Notes: generated by a model not told the origin, from the sequence alone. A stretch of DNA of 64,000 bases from Bifidobacterium sp. WK012_4_13 (GCF_041080835.1 NZ_CP129683.1:62001-126000), one strand, 5' to 3'; counted from the stretch's first letter, positions 1-8,976 are shown. Numbers and translations are program-made.

Positions 1-1
1 A

Positions 2-109
2 TACGGAAATCGCCTGATGCTTCCGTCACTGATCCTGCGTCGCCATGATCGATGGCTGGAAGAGATCATATGGCAGGAAAAAATCAAGTTCCTGGAAAGC
101 ACCAATTGA
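2..109 (+). CDS. C-terminal end of an unidentified protein (truncated by the window edge)
   Basis: Of the three plus-strand frames only this one stays open from the window edge. It gives 35 residues ending ...WQEKIKFLESTN before TGA. The tail is charged and has codon use like its neighbours. It runs toward serA, which ends on the opposite strand about 20 bases later, so the pair would be convergent. Too little is present to name a family. It could be a chance open frame, since 108 bases is short. Confidence 0.4.
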   Translation, partial: YGNRLMLPSLILRRHDRWLEEIIWQEKIKFLESTN

Positions 110-128
110 AGCGGCGCAATCCCAGGGA

Positions 129-1328
129 CTATTTCAGCGTTCTCATGCGAACCCTGCCATAAAGATTCTGCAATGATTCGAATGCGGCCTTGCTTGGCAT
201 GCTGGAGACATCGGTGACGACATAGCCCAATTCGTCTTCGGTGGCGAGGGATTGTGCGTTCACGTTGATGTTCTCCTCTCCGAGTATGCGATTTACCTGT
301 GCGAGCACTCCCGGAAGGTTCTTGTGGAGGTGTGCTATGCGGACAACTCCTGAAATGGGTCCGAGCGTCAGTTCTGGCAAGTTGACGGACAGCGTTGTGG
401 AACCCTTCTCCCAGTAGTCCAGGAGTCGCTGGGAGACAAAGTGGCCTATGGATTCCTGAGCTTCCAGTGTGGAGCCACCGATGTGTGGCGTCAGAATGAT
501 GTTGTCCTCAGTGTTGAGCGAGGACTCGAATGAGTCACCGCTCCTGCGTGGCTCACTTGGGAAGACGTCGATCGCCGCTCCCGAAAGGTGTCCGGACTCC
601 AGATGACGTTTCAAGGCATCCAGATCCGCAACGAATCCGCGAGAGATATTGATGAAGATGGCGCCCTGCTTCATATGGGAGAACTGATCCTCGCCAAAGA
701 AACCAGTGTTCGACTTTCTCCCGTCGACATGGAGCGTCACCGCATCCGATTGCAGCAGAAGCTCTTCCAGACTTCCTGCCCTGTGGGCATTGCCAAGTGC
801 CAGCTTCTCGTCAAGGTCATAGAACACGACGCGCATCCCCAGGGCCTCTGCCAATACGGAAAGCTGGGCGCCTATGTTTCCATAGCCTATGATTCCCAGT
901 GTCTTCCCTCGGACTTCGTGGGATCCTGCTGCAGACTTGTCCCACACGCCGTCGCGCATGCGATGCGAGTGGGCCGGAATTCTTCTCATCAGGCTGATGA
1001 TGTCACTGATGACCAGTTCGACGACGGAGCGTGTGTTCGAATACGGCGCATTGAAGACGCCGATGCCCTGAGTCCCGGCATATCCGAGGTCGACCTGGTT
1101 GGTTCCGATGCAGAAGCAGCCAATCGAAGTCAGATTGGGTCTGGCGTCGAGAACACGCCTCGTGACATTGGTCTTCGAGCGGATTCCCAGAACGTCGACG
1201 CCGTCCAATGCTGCGATCAGATCCTTCTCATCGAGCGCGCCGGATTGCGTGAGAACCTCGAATCCATGATTGCGCAAGGATTCGGCTGCAAACGGATGAA
1301 TGTTTTCAAGTAACAGAGCTGTAGGCAT
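129..1328 (-). CDS. serA: D-3-phosphoglycerate dehydrogenase
   Basis: SerA oxidises 3-phosphoglycerate to 3-phosphohydroxypyruvate with NAD, the first step of serine synthesis in the cytoplasm. The 399-residue protein shows the family's order: substrate domain, a Rossmann fold with GIIGYGNIG at about residues 145-153, catalytic-region motifs (ISRGF, then LTPHIGGST), and a C-terminal ACT domain from about residue 330 with a regulatory look (HKNLPGVLAQVN). Length fits the short SerA type that lacks the extra intervening domain. I start at the ATG beginning MPTALLL rather than at 1385, because it lies 10 bases after the helD stop, has an AAGG sequence upstream, and matches the usual N terminus. 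It is probably cotranscribed with helD. Confidence 0.95.
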   Translation of the reverse strand: MPTALLLENIHPFAAESLRNHGFEVLTQSGALDEKDLIAALDGVDVLGIRSKTNVTRRVLDARPNLTSIGCFCIGTNQVDLGYAGTQGIGVFNAPYSNTRSVVELVISDIISLMRRIPAHSHRMRDGVWDKSAAGSHEVRGKTLGIIGYGNIGAQLSVLAEALGMRVVFYDLDEKLALGNAHRAGSLEELLLQSDAVTLHVDGRKSNTGFFGEDQFSHMKQGAIFINISRGFVADLDALKRHLESGHLSGAAIDVFPSEPRRSGDSFESSLNTEDNIILTPHIGGSTLEAQESIGHFVSQRLLDYWEKGSTTLSVNLPELTLGPISGVVRIAHLHKNLPGVLAQVNRILGEENINVNAQSLATEDELGYVVTDVSSMPSKAAFESLQNLYGRVRMRTLK

Positions 1329-1338
1329 ATCACATACC

Positions 1339-3618
1339 TTATAGTGGGAGGTCGTCAGTATCTTGTTGTGTTCGAATGATGACAAGTCTCTGCGTCGGAC
1401 GAGTCATTGAAACGTACAGGTCGGAAGCGGCAACGATCCTTGAAGGCGCTCCGTTTTCCATCAGACCTGGTTCGACGAGGACGACGGCATCGAATTCGAG
1501 ACCCTTGACCTCGTCGGTGGTGTACACGTTGATCTGTCTGTCCCACGAATGCTGAGACTGCAGACGGGAACGATCGTCGTCGCTGATTCTTGTGGCGATA
1601 TAGGCATCCAGAAGGTCTGTGAGGTCTTTGACCATGCTGCCGTCGGCAATGATGGCGATTCGACCGCTGCCGTCAGAGGAGACGAATTCCGGCATCAGCC
1701 CGTCCAATGCTTCGAGAATGCGCGTGCCCAGACTTGATCTGTCTGGAACCGCGATCCTCTGCACCGAATCTGGAATTGCGCGCACTGCGTTGACCGTTGA
1801 GATGTAGAGCCCTTCCTGCCTTGCGAAACCGGATGAGAGCTCGGACACTTCCTTCGGGTTCCTATAGTTGATGGTGAGCTCGTTGAGCGTCCAATTGCGT
1901 TCGCCAAAGAGCGGGTTCATCGTTTTCTGCCAGGATCTTGAACCACCCAGTGCCGAAGTCTGCGCGATGTCACCCACGATGGTGAATGAGCGCGAAGGGC
2001 ATCTGCGAACCAGCATGCGCCAGTCCATGGCTGTGAGTTCCTGGGCTTCGTCAACGACAATATGACCATAGGTCCACTCTCGATCCGATGCTGCACGCTG
2101 CACCATGGTCTCATCGTCATCGGCCGTCATCTGATCGACCAGCATCTGGGATGTGACGATGCCATTGCCGATTCCGGCCTGTCCCAGCGTCTCGGACGCA
2201 ATCTGCTCATCTCGGGCACGCTGGGCGGCCTGTGCAGGGGAGCCCCCGTCAGCCTTGGGATCGGGCCCTAGGACATCCATCGCCTCATCAAGAAGCGGTA
2301 TGTCCGAAGCGGTGAATGCGGACCCCTTCGCGCGGGTGAGCATGCGAATCTGGTCTTCGCTCAGCCAAGGGGCGAAGCGCCGCAGATGCTGGGGCTTTGC
2401 CCACATATCGGATATCAGCCAGACTGCGTTCATCGGCAGCCAAGCCAGATTCAGCGTCTTGCGCACGTCATCGTTCATTCGGAAGACGGAAGTCGCATGC
2501 GATAGTTCCGATTGCTCAGGAGCATAGTCGAGTTGTTCGGCGTAACGGTTGGTGAGTGAATGCATCATCGCCCTGACGAAGCTTTTCCTCGCCTTGTTAT
2601 GAGGTTGATGCGTGCGCAGCGCGTCTTCCTGCGCCTGCTGAATGTCCGATGCAAGGAGCGGCACGACAATGCCGTTCACATGGATCTTGGGAAGCTTCGG
2701 TGGTATTCGCACTCGTGCGGCGACGGCATTGGCTATCGCATGCCTCATCCGAATGTCTCCCTTCAGCGCAGCGGCGCGTGGAGATTCCTGCGCCGTTGCC
2801 ACGATCCCAGGAATCAGGTCGCCGATGGTGCGACTGATCACTCCCGTCTCGCCAAGGGATGGCAGCACCTGATCGATGTAATGGAGGAATGCCGAGCTCG
2901 GTCCGACGATCAGCACGCCGGAGCGCTGCAGCGTGCGACGATGCGTATAGAGCAAATATGCGGCGCGATGCAGGGCAACCGCAGTCTTGCCTGTTCCGGG
3001 TCCTCCCTGCACCACAACGGCATGAGCCATGTCGGAGCGAATGATCCTGTCTTGCTCTGCCTGGATCGTGGCTACGATGTCGGTCATCTTTCCTGTCCGC
3101 CGAGAGCTCAGCGAAGCAAGCAACGCTCCCTCGCCGGTAAGGGTGCCAGATTTCGAAGCGACATTCACCGTCGGCGAGTCCATGTCAAGAATCTCATCCT
3201 CGATGGCCACGACGTCGCGAAAGCTCAGCGTGATGTGTCGGCGCATCACGATATCTCCATGGTTGGAGGGAGTGGCCTCATAGAATGGCCGAGCGGCGTC
3301 GGCGCGCCAATCGGTGAGAATTGGCTCATGGTCCTCGCTTGACAGTCCTATTCGGCCGACATAGCGATGGTCGCCCTTGGCGCTGTCCAATCGACCGAAG
3401 ACGAGTCTGTCTTCGACTGAACGCAGCTGTGCGAGCCGGTCCTCGTACAAGGTTGCAAACGAGTCGCGTTCCGTGCGCTGCGTGGGAGATCCATGCGATC
3501 CTGCCGCACGCACCTTGTCAAGGCGCGACCGTATCTGACTCCGCAGGGAATCCAACCGTGCATAGGCGCGATCGGTTGCGCGCTGTTCATCCTGTAATTG
3601 AGAAGAGTATTGCGACAT
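1339..3618 (-). CDS. helD: HelD/UvrD-like superfamily I helicase (RNA polymerase-associated ATPase)
   Basis: This 759-residue protein has an N-terminal coiled-coil-like region (residues about 1-80), then superfamily I helicase motifs: Walker A GGPGTGKT at 205-212, a VVDEAQELT motif II, a motif III-like IVGDIAQT, and a C-terminal motif with DEVKGLEFDAVV. That order is typical of HelD, a motor that removes stalled RNA polymerase from DNA and recycles it, rather than of UvrD or PcrA. The start has a GAGGAA element upstream. It is followed closely by serA on the same strand. The assignment to HelD rests on architecture; a general UvrD-like helicase is the alternative. Confidence 0.85.
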   Translation of the reverse strand: MSQYSSQLQDEQRATDRAYARLDSLRSQIRSRLDKVRAAGSHGSPTQRTERDSFATLYEDRLAQLRSVEDRLVFGRLDSAKGDHRYVGRIGLSSEDHEPILTDWRADAARPFYEATPSNHGDIVMRRHITLSFRDVVAIEDEILDMDSPTVNVASKSGTLTGEGALLASLSSRRTGKMTDIVATIQAEQDRIIRSDMAHAVVVQGGPGTGKTAVALHRAAYLLYTHRRTLQRSGVLIVGPSSAFLHYIDQVLPSLGETGVISRTIGDLIPGIVATAQESPRAAALKGDIRMRHAIANAVAARVRIPPKLPKIHVNGIVVPLLASDIQQAQEDALRTHQPHNKARKSFVRAMMHSLTNRYAEQLDYAPEQSELSHATSVFRMNDDVRKTLNLAWLPMNAVWLISDMWAKPQHLRRFAPWLSEDQIRMLTRAKGSAFTASDIPLLDEAMDVLGPDPKADGGSPAQAAQRARDEQIASETLGQAGIGNGIVTSQMLVDQMTADDDETMVQRAASDREWTYGHIVVDEAQELTAMDWRMLVRRCPSRSFTIVGDIAQTSALGGSRSWQKTMNPLFGERNWTLNELTINYRNPKEVSELSSGFARQEGLYISTVNAVRAIPDSVQRIAVPDRSSLGTRILEALDGLMPEFVSSDGSGRIAIIADGSMVKDLTDLLDAYIATRISDDDRSRLQSQHSWDRQINVYTTDEVKGLEFDAVVLVEPGLMENGAPSRIVAASDLYVSMTRPTQRLVIIRTQQDTDDLPL

Positions 3619-3935
3619 TCGTATCCATTCCTCTTACAAACTGGGCAATCCAATATATCTCACAGCCTTGTCATTGCTGCCTTGCTTTGAACGGCGGCGT
3701 TGCTCATCCCCAAACCGCGCAACCCCGGTTTCGCTCTGCCGGGCCTCCGGTCTTGTTCGGGCTCGTTTCCATGGAACGTCGCTTCCATGGTCGCTGACCC
3801 CTCGATTGTTACCTTCCCCACAGAAAGGAGGACATGGAGGAATATTTGAGTGCAAGTGGGGAAAAGTGGAGTGTTATGGGGTAAAGTGGGGAAACAGAAA
3901 CGATTTCTGCACGATGCACGGGATGGGGGTGCGAC
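3619..3935. other. Gene-free region: divergent helD / mraZ control region
   Basis: This 317-base stretch holds no convincing gene. It contains a perfect palindrome TTCCATGGAA (3767-3776), a Shine-Dalgarno-like AAAGGAGG at 3824-3831, an inverted GTGGGGAA at 3814-3821 and the phased MraZ boxes listed separately. The promoters of both flanking genes should lie here, but I see no clear -35/-10 pair. Confidence 0.7.
3855..3892 (+). promoter_or_regulatory. Four MraZ boxes with 10-bp phasing
   Basis: GTGGGG, GTGGAG, ATGGGG and GTGGGG begin at 3856, 3866, 3876 and 3886, exactly one helical turn apart. MraZ is known to bind direct GTGG/TGGG-type repeats in front of its own operon and autoregulate it. 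The identity of the repeat, its phasing and its place 45-80 bases upstream of the mraZ frame make this a confident operator. An inverted copy lies at 3814-3821 and another at 4034-4044. Confidence 0.85.
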
Positions 3936-4523
3936 ATGACGGACGACTTCGCTCCGCGTGAGCAGCCTGATTCCGCGCCGCAAAACCCATTGAACGAAGG
4001 TGGACGTGCCCGGCGCTCATCGACGTCGCATGATTCCCCACTTTCCTCCAATCGCATCTCGGATGATGATGGGTTTGCGATGCCAGCACTGTTGCTGGGC
4101 ACCTACACGCCGAAGATCGACGACAAGGGCCGCATGGCACTTCCAGCCAAGCTGCGCTCGCAATTCGGTGACGGTCTGGTGATGGCACGAGGTCAGGAAC
4201 GCTGCGTCTATCTTCTTCCCCAAAGCGAGTTCCGGCGTGTGGCGGTGCAGATCCAGCGCACATCGATGGGGAACAAGGCTGCCCGTGACTATCTTCGCGT
4301 GTTTCTCTCCGGCGCGGTCGACGAAGTGCCAGACAGGCAGGGACGCGTTCTTGTCCCACAGATGCTCAGATCATATGCGCGGTTGGATACCGATGTCGTC
4401 GTCATCGGAGTCGGCACGCGTGCGGAGCTGTGGGACAGCGCTTCGTGGCAAAGCTACCTTGAAAGCAAGGAGCAGGGGTATTCAGACATCGCCGATGACG
4501 TGCTGCCGGAGGTTGATTTCTGA
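3936..4523 (+). CDS. mraZ: Transcriptional regulator MraZ
   Basis: MraZ is a DNA-binding, AbrB-fold protein that autoregulates the division and cell-wall cluster. The core begins at residue 49 (MPALLLGTYTPKIDDKGR) and shows two AbrB-like repeats with the paired motifs DDKGRMALPAKLR and DRQGRVLVPQML. The full frame is 195 residues, longer than the usual 140-150, because of a 48-residue Ser/Asp-rich N-terminal extension. The alternative start is ATG at 4080. Neither start has a good ribosome site. If 4080 is right, the inverted box at 4034-4044 would be in the leader instead of the coding region. It overlaps rsmH by one base (TGATG). Confidence 0.9.
   Translation: MTDDFAPREQPDSAPQNPLNEGGRARRSSTSHDSPLSSNRISDDDGFAMPALLLGTYTPKIDDKGRMALPAKLRSQFGDGLVMARGQERCVYLLPQSEFRRVAVQIQRTSMGNKAARDYLRVFLSGAVDEVPDRQGRVLVPQMLRSYARLDTDVVVIGVGTRAELWDSASWQSYLESKEQGYSDIADDVLPEVDF
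4034..4044 (-). promoter_or_regulatory. Inverted MraZ box inside the mraZ 5' frame
   Basis: TTCCCCACTTT is the exact reverse complement of the box AAAGTGGGGAA found at 3883-3893. It lies 36 bases before the alternative ATG at 4080. It may be a chance match or a second operator. Confidence 0.4.
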
Positions 4524-5530
4524 TGACAGACTTGAATTCCATACATCAGCCGGTTCTCCTTGATGAATGCGTGCGTCTCGTTTCTCCGGCTCTGGATCAT
4601 GCGAACGCGGTGGTCGTAGACTGCACGCTTGGCTTGGCGGGTCATGCGATCGCTGTGCTCAGGTCAGCCCCTCAGGCACATCTCATCGGCATCGACAGGG
4701 ATGAGGAGGCACTGCGGCTTGCAGGCGAACGGATGAGGCGAGAGGGTCTGTCAGACAGATTCACTCCCGTGCATGCCGCATTCGATGAACTCGAAGATGT
4801 TCTCGGTGGCGAAGGAATCAAGGAAATCGATGCCGCATTCATGGATCTTGGGCTGTCCAGTCTGCAGATCGACGAAACGGAGCGCGGCTTCTCCTACGCA
4901 CATGACGCTCCACTCGACATGCGCATGGATACCGGGCAGACCCTCACGGCCGCGGACATTCTCTCGAGCTATTCCATGCAGAGGCTGACGACGATCTTCA
5001 GGGAATACGGCGAGGAACGCTTCAGCCGACCGATAGCGAGGGCCATCGTCGACTCGCGTGAATCCGCGCCACTGCGTACGTCGAAGGATCTGAACGAGCT
5101 GGTGGACGCAACCGTTCCCAAGGCCCATCGACCGGCAGGCAATCCAGCCAAGCGCGTGTTCCAGGCATTGCGCATCGAGGTGAACGGGGAATTGGAGAAG
5201 CTGTCCCAGACACTGCCCCAGATTGCGGCGCATCTTAAGCTTCACGGACGAATCGTCGTCGAATCCTACCATTCGCTCGAAGATCGCACGGTCAAGAGGT
5301 TCATGACTGCAGGGACACGGGTGAACGTCCCGCCAGGACTGCCGATAATCCCGAAGGAGGCGCAGCCTTACTTCAAGGATCTGACCCATGGCGCGGTCAT
5401 GGCGGATGAAGCTCAGATTGCCGACAATCCAAGGTCTGCCTCAGTCAGGCTGAGAGCGGTCGAGTTGATTCGCAGGATTCCAGAACAGACCTTAAGGCAA
5501 TACGAAGAGGACAGAAAGGGAAGGGGATAG
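4523..5530 (+). CDS. rsmH: 16S rRNA (cytosine(1402)-N(4))-methyltransferase
   Basis: RsmH (MraW) uses S-adenosylmethionine to methylate N4 of C1402 in the decoding centre of 16S rRNA. The 335-residue protein begins with the family's HQPVLLDECV motif, carries the SAM-binding DCTLGLAGHA at about 33-42, and has the conserved MDLGLSSLQID, RGFSY and DMRMD segments, followed by KRVFQALRIEVNGEL. Length is typical. Its ATG overlaps the mraZ stop, as expected in the dcw operon. Confidence 0.97.
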   Translation: MTDLNSIHQPVLLDECVRLVSPALDHANAVVVDCTLGLAGHAIAVLRSAPQAHLIGIDRDEEALRLAGERMRREGLSDRFTPVHAAFDELEDVLGGEGIKEIDAAFMDLGLSSLQIDETERGFSYAHDAPLDMRMDTGQTLTAADILSSYSMQRLTTIFREYGEERFSRPIARAIVDSRESAPLRTSKDLNELVDATVPKAHRPAGNPAKRVFQALRIEVNGELEKLSQTLPQIAAHLKLHGRIVVESYHSLEDRTVKRFMTAGTRVNVPPGLPIIPKEAQPYFKDLTHGAVMADEAQIADNPRSASVRLRAVELIRRIPEQTLRQYEEDRKGRG

Positions 5531-5531
5531 C

Positions 5532-5993
5532 ATGCCAGCAGCAGCAAGACGCATACAGTCCGGTGCGCGACGTGACAAGCGCCGCCCGGATTCGAAGCAG
5601 CAGGAAACGAGACCGGAATTGCAGCTGCTCACCAATCGACGGGTCAGCCAGCACACCCTTTCCGAGCGCGCCCAGCAGCTCATTCATTGGACGCGGACGC
5701 GCAGGACTCCGATGTTCCATTTCATGATCGCCTTTTCGGTGCTCGGTGCAAGCCTGATTGGCTCGCTGATGCTGAGAACCCAGATGATGGAGAATTCGTT
5801 CGAGGCCACACGTGAGCAGCAGTCCATCAGTCGGTTGACGCAGGACATCGAGGACGACCGAAGCACGCTCGACAGCCTGCAGGCATCCTTGCCGGAGAAG
5901 GCCGAGAAGATGGGCATGGTGCCTCAGCAAAGCTCGATTTCGATTGATTTGCAAGGTTACAAGGCTTCAACGAGTTCGGGAGACAAACAATGA
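5532..5993 (+). CDS. ftsL: FtsL-like cell division membrane protein
   Basis: This 153-residue protein sits at the classical ftsL position, one base after rsmH and overlapping ftsI by ATGA. It has a basic cytoplasmic N terminus of about 60 residues, a single membrane segment at about 61-82, and then a heptad-like extracellular segment (about 86-125) that fits the short coiled coil by which FtsL pairs with its FtsB-like (DivIC) partner. Sequence conservation in FtsL is always poor, so the call rests on topology and location. Confidence 0.8.
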   Translation: MPAAARRIQSGARRDKRRPDSKQQETRPELQLLTNRRVSQHTLSERAQQLIHWTRTRRTPMFHFMIAFSVLGASLIGSLMLRTQMMENSFEATREQQSISRLTQDIEDDRSTLDSLQASLPEKAEKMGMVPQQSSISIDLQGYKASTSSGDKQ

Positions 5994-7789
5994 AGATGCC
6001 CTTGACCATCTGGTGGAAGAATGCTTCGGAGTTCATGAAGCGAACGGTCTGCGTCGCGGCGCTCCTTGCGATAATCGCGTCCGGGGCTGTCGCCAAGCTG
6101 ACCTATGTACAGCTGATCGCAGGAAAGACGACTGCCGAGGCCGCTACGGCGAGCCGTACGGTAAGCACCACGCTCAGCGCGCAACGCGGGGAGATCACCG
6201 ATTCCAACGGCATCGTTCTGGCTCAGAGCGTTGAACGCTACACGATCATCGGCGATCCCAAGGCAGCCTCCACATTCGAACCGACCACGTGCACCAAGGC
6301 CACCGAGGATAATTGCCAGAGCATAGATGGCAAGCCGGTGGGGACGACAGGTCCGGCAGCGGTCGCCAAGCTTCTCGCACCGGTTCTCGGCATGAACGCG
6401 ATGGAGCTCGGCGCGATGCTTACCGGCACCAGTCAATATGTGGTCATCAAGAAGGATGTGGTGCCGACCGTCAAGCGCAGCATCGACAAATTGAATCTCA
6501 GCGGCGTCATCTCGACCGAGCTCACATCGGACCGGGTTTATCCGAACGGGACCTTGATGGGATCGCTTCTTGGAGGCGTCGACGATGCTGGAACAGGCGT
6601 CGCGGGCATCGAGCAGATGGAGAACAAGCTCCTCACTGGAACGAACGGATACACCAAGTATCAGCGTGGAAATGACGGGCAGCAGATTCCCGGCACCCAG
6701 ACGGAGTCCGTCGCTGCCGTCGACGGAGACAACGTCCAGCTCACGATCGACCGCGATGTGCAATGGTACGTCGAACAGGCACTCGAGGCGGGCAAGGAAA
6801 AGTACAAGGCAGACTGGGCTGTGGCTTCGGTCCAGGAGGTCTCCACAGGGAAGATCCTCGCACTTGCCGACACGGAATCAGAGGAGGCCGGAAGCTCTTC
6901 CGCAAAGCTCAATCCTTCCCATGCGGTGACGGAAACGTTCGAACCAGGCTCTGTAGGCAAGCTGATCACGCTTTCGGGACTGCTTCAGGAGAAGCAGCAG
7001 TCCATGAGCAATAAATTCAGCGTCCCCTACAGCATCGATGTGAATGGTCAGACGTATCACGACTCAGAGACCCATGGAACCGAAAAGTGGACGCTTGCGG
7101 GCATATTGCAGCACTCCTCGAACGTTGGCGTCATCATGGCCTCTTCGAAGTATTCCCTCGCGCAGAGATATTCATATCTCACCAAATTCGGGATCGGACA
7201 GTCGTCGGGCATCGGCCTGCCTGGTGAATCCGACGGATTGCTTTCAAAGGACACCAGCTGGGACAAGCGCACGCAGAACACTGTGCTCTTCGGACAGGGG
7301 TATGCGACCAATGTGCTGCAGGTGAGCAACGTCGCCGCGACCATAGCGAACAAGGGTGTGAAGAATCAGCAATCCATAATTGCAAACGTCAAGGATGAGA
7401 ACGGCAAGGAGGTCTCCACGCAGACATCCCAGTCGACCAGGGTGATCGATTCCTCCGTCGCGTCGCAGATGATGAACGCCATGGAATCGGTTGCAGAGGG
7501 CTACCAGAGCGTCGCAGGCGTTTCCGGCTATCGTGTCGCTGCCAAGACAGGAACGGCCGAGGTCGCTGGATCGGATGGTTCATTGACTGGCATCGTCGCT
7601 GACTGGGTCGGCGTGCTGCCCGCGGATAATCCAAAGTACGTGGTGACCGTGGTTCTGAAGAATCCGGAAGGAACATATGGAGGTTTGACCGCCGGTCCGA
7701 TCTTTGCGAATATTGGTGAATTCCTTATGCAGAAATACGAAGTTCCCACTTCCACGCCGCGTACAGGTGCTATTCCAGTGACTTGGTGA
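5990..7789 (+). CDS. ftsI: Septal peptidoglycan transpeptidase FtsI (class B PBP)
   Basis: FtsI (PBP3) cross-links septal peptidoglycan outside the membrane. After a short N terminus there is one membrane anchor (about 18-40), a dimerisation domain, and a transpeptidase domain with all three active-site motifs: SVGK with Ser321 and Lys324, SSN at 376-378, and KTG at 519-521. The 599-residue length is normal and no PASTA repeats follow. The start overlaps the ftsL stop (ATGA); a second in-frame ATG lies six bases on. It would act with FtsW encoded downstream. Confidence 0.95.
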   Translation: MKMPLTIWWKNASEFMKRTVCVAALLAIIASGAVAKLTYVQLIAGKTTAEAATASRTVSTTLSAQRGEITDSNGIVLAQSVERYTIIGDPKAASTFEPTTCTKATEDNCQSIDGKPVGTTGPAAVAKLLAPVLGMNAMELGAMLTGTSQYVVIKKDVVPTVKRSIDKLNLSGVISTELTSDRVYPNGTLMGSLLGGVDDAGTGVAGIEQMENKLLTGTNGYTKYQRGNDGQQIPGTQTESVAAVDGDNVQLTIDRDVQWYVEQALEAGKEKYKADWAVASVQEVSTGKILALADTESEEAGSSSAKLNPSHAVTETFEPGSVGKLITLSGLLQEKQQSMSNKFSVPYSIDVNGQTYHDSETHGTEKWTLAGILQHSSNVGVIMASSKYSLAQRYSYLTKFGIGQSSGIGLPGESDGLLSKDTSWDKRTQNTVLFGQGYATNVLQVSNVAATIANKGVKNQQSIIANVKDENGKEVSTQTSQSTRVIDSSVASQMMNAMESVAEGYQSVAGVSGYRVAAKTGTAEVAGSDGSLTGIVADWVGVLPADNPKYVVTVVLKNPEGTYGGLTAGPIFANIGEFLMQKYEVPTSTPRTGAIPVTW

Positions 7790-7879
7790 CTTTCTGCGAA
7801 GCCTGGCCGATGCGTGGCGATGCCGTCAGCTGGCCGGGCACCGCAGATGCCGGTCATCTGCAAGAAGAGAGGCAGAACG

Positions 7880-8968
7880 ATGAGTTCTTTAGGTGAGACC
7901 ATGTCGCAGAGAATGACTTTGGGATACCTTGGCAATCATTATGGTCTCGCGATACGTCCAAGGTTCTGCGAGCCAGTGACCGTCACCTCCCTGGCAGACG
8001 ACGCCCAGTCCGTGCGTCCAGGTGCATTGTTCGTTCCTTCCCGGGGCACGGTGGCTGCCTCGGACATAGCAGAGGCGGAAGCACGGGGAGCGTATGCGGT
8101 CGTGCTTTCGCAAGAGCAGCAATCATTGGCCGGGAGCACCCAGATTCCAGTCCTGATCGGTGGCCTGGATGCCGAACAGCTTGGGCAGCTGGCATCGGAT
8201 GTTGCAGGCGAGCCTTCGGAGTCGTTGGCCGTGTTCACCATCGCAGAGGACGACAGTGCGAGATATGTCAAGAAATTGGCCGAATTCCTTCATACGCTGG
8301 GCAATCCCGTCGGAGTCGTCAGCGCAGCGGGGTCATATTCCCTGGACCGCCCCCTCGATGTCGACTATCCAGTGAGCATGTTCGACATGGAACGGCTGAT
8401 GTCGGTGTGCCTGGAAGACGGCGCTGCAGCGGTCATCGTTGCAGTCAATCCCCAGACCTTGAAGCCAGATGCGCTGCAAGCCGTGAAGGTCGACGTCGTC
8501 AGCCTGGCGTCTTCGAAGTCGGCGGTCGATGAAATCTCCAGGAGGGCGCGGGAGGCAACCGATGAAGCCGCCAGAAAGGCCGACATGCAATCCAGGATCA
8601 AGTCCGCGGCTCAGGCGGATTTCACTCAGACGGTCGCGATTCCGGTCGACGAACTGCATCATGAAAAGCGCCGTGAGCATGAGGAGAAACGGAAGTTCGA
8701 GGCTCTTGCTGCCAGCAGGAATCAGATGCGTCAGGCGGAGAGCCGCAGGCTAAAGCAGATATGCAAGACATATGGACTGAACCTCAGGAAAGACACCAAG
8801 GTCGCTGCGAGAACAGAGGAGTCCGATTCATTGTCGAGACAGGCCGGCATCAGCGAAGACGGTGATTCCCAGAGGCAGCTGTCGCTGAGCATATCGATGA
8901 CGATGGCCGCAGGCGTGAGGAAAAACAACATCAAAAGCGCCTTGCGCGTTTCCAAAGAGCTATCTTGA
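7880..8968 (+). CDS. Degenerate MurE-like protein lacking the ATP-binding loop
   Basis: The protein occupies the murE slot between ftsI and murF. Residues about 32-55 (VTSLADDAQSVRPGALFVPSRG) match the N-terminal substrate domain of MurE. Where MurE has TGTNGKTT, the aligned segment reads IAEDDSAR (about 121-128), followed by a MurE-like VGVVSAAG, so the P-loop is gone. The C-terminal half is charged and predicted helical, unlike a ligase. At 362 residues it is shorter than MurE (about 490). I start at the ATG with GAGAGG upstream rather than at 7814. It cannot be an ATP-dependent ligase as read; a structural or regulatory role is possible. A true murE should lie elsewhere. Confidence 0.75.
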   Translation: MSSLGETMSQRMTLGYLGNHYGLAIRPRFCEPVTVTSLADDAQSVRPGALFVPSRGTVAASDIAEAEARGAYAVVLSQEQQSLAGSTQIPVLIGGLDAEQLGQLASDVAGEPSESLAVFTIAEDDSARYVKKLAEFLHTLGNPVGVVSAAGSYSLDRPLDVDYPVSMFDMERLMSVCLEDGAAAVIVAVNPQTLKPDALQAVKVDVVSLASSKSAVDEISRRAREATDEAARKADMQSRIKSAAQADFTQTVAIPVDELHHEKRREHEEKRKFEALAASRNQMRQAESRRLKQICKTYGLNLRKDTKVAARTEESDSLSRQAGISEDGDSQRQLSLSISMTMAAGVRKNNIKSALRVSKELS

Positions 8969-8976
8969 GGAGAACA

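Noticed and set aside
588..1313. 241-codon plus-strand open frame
   Set aside because: It is antisense to serA, with no recognisable domain.
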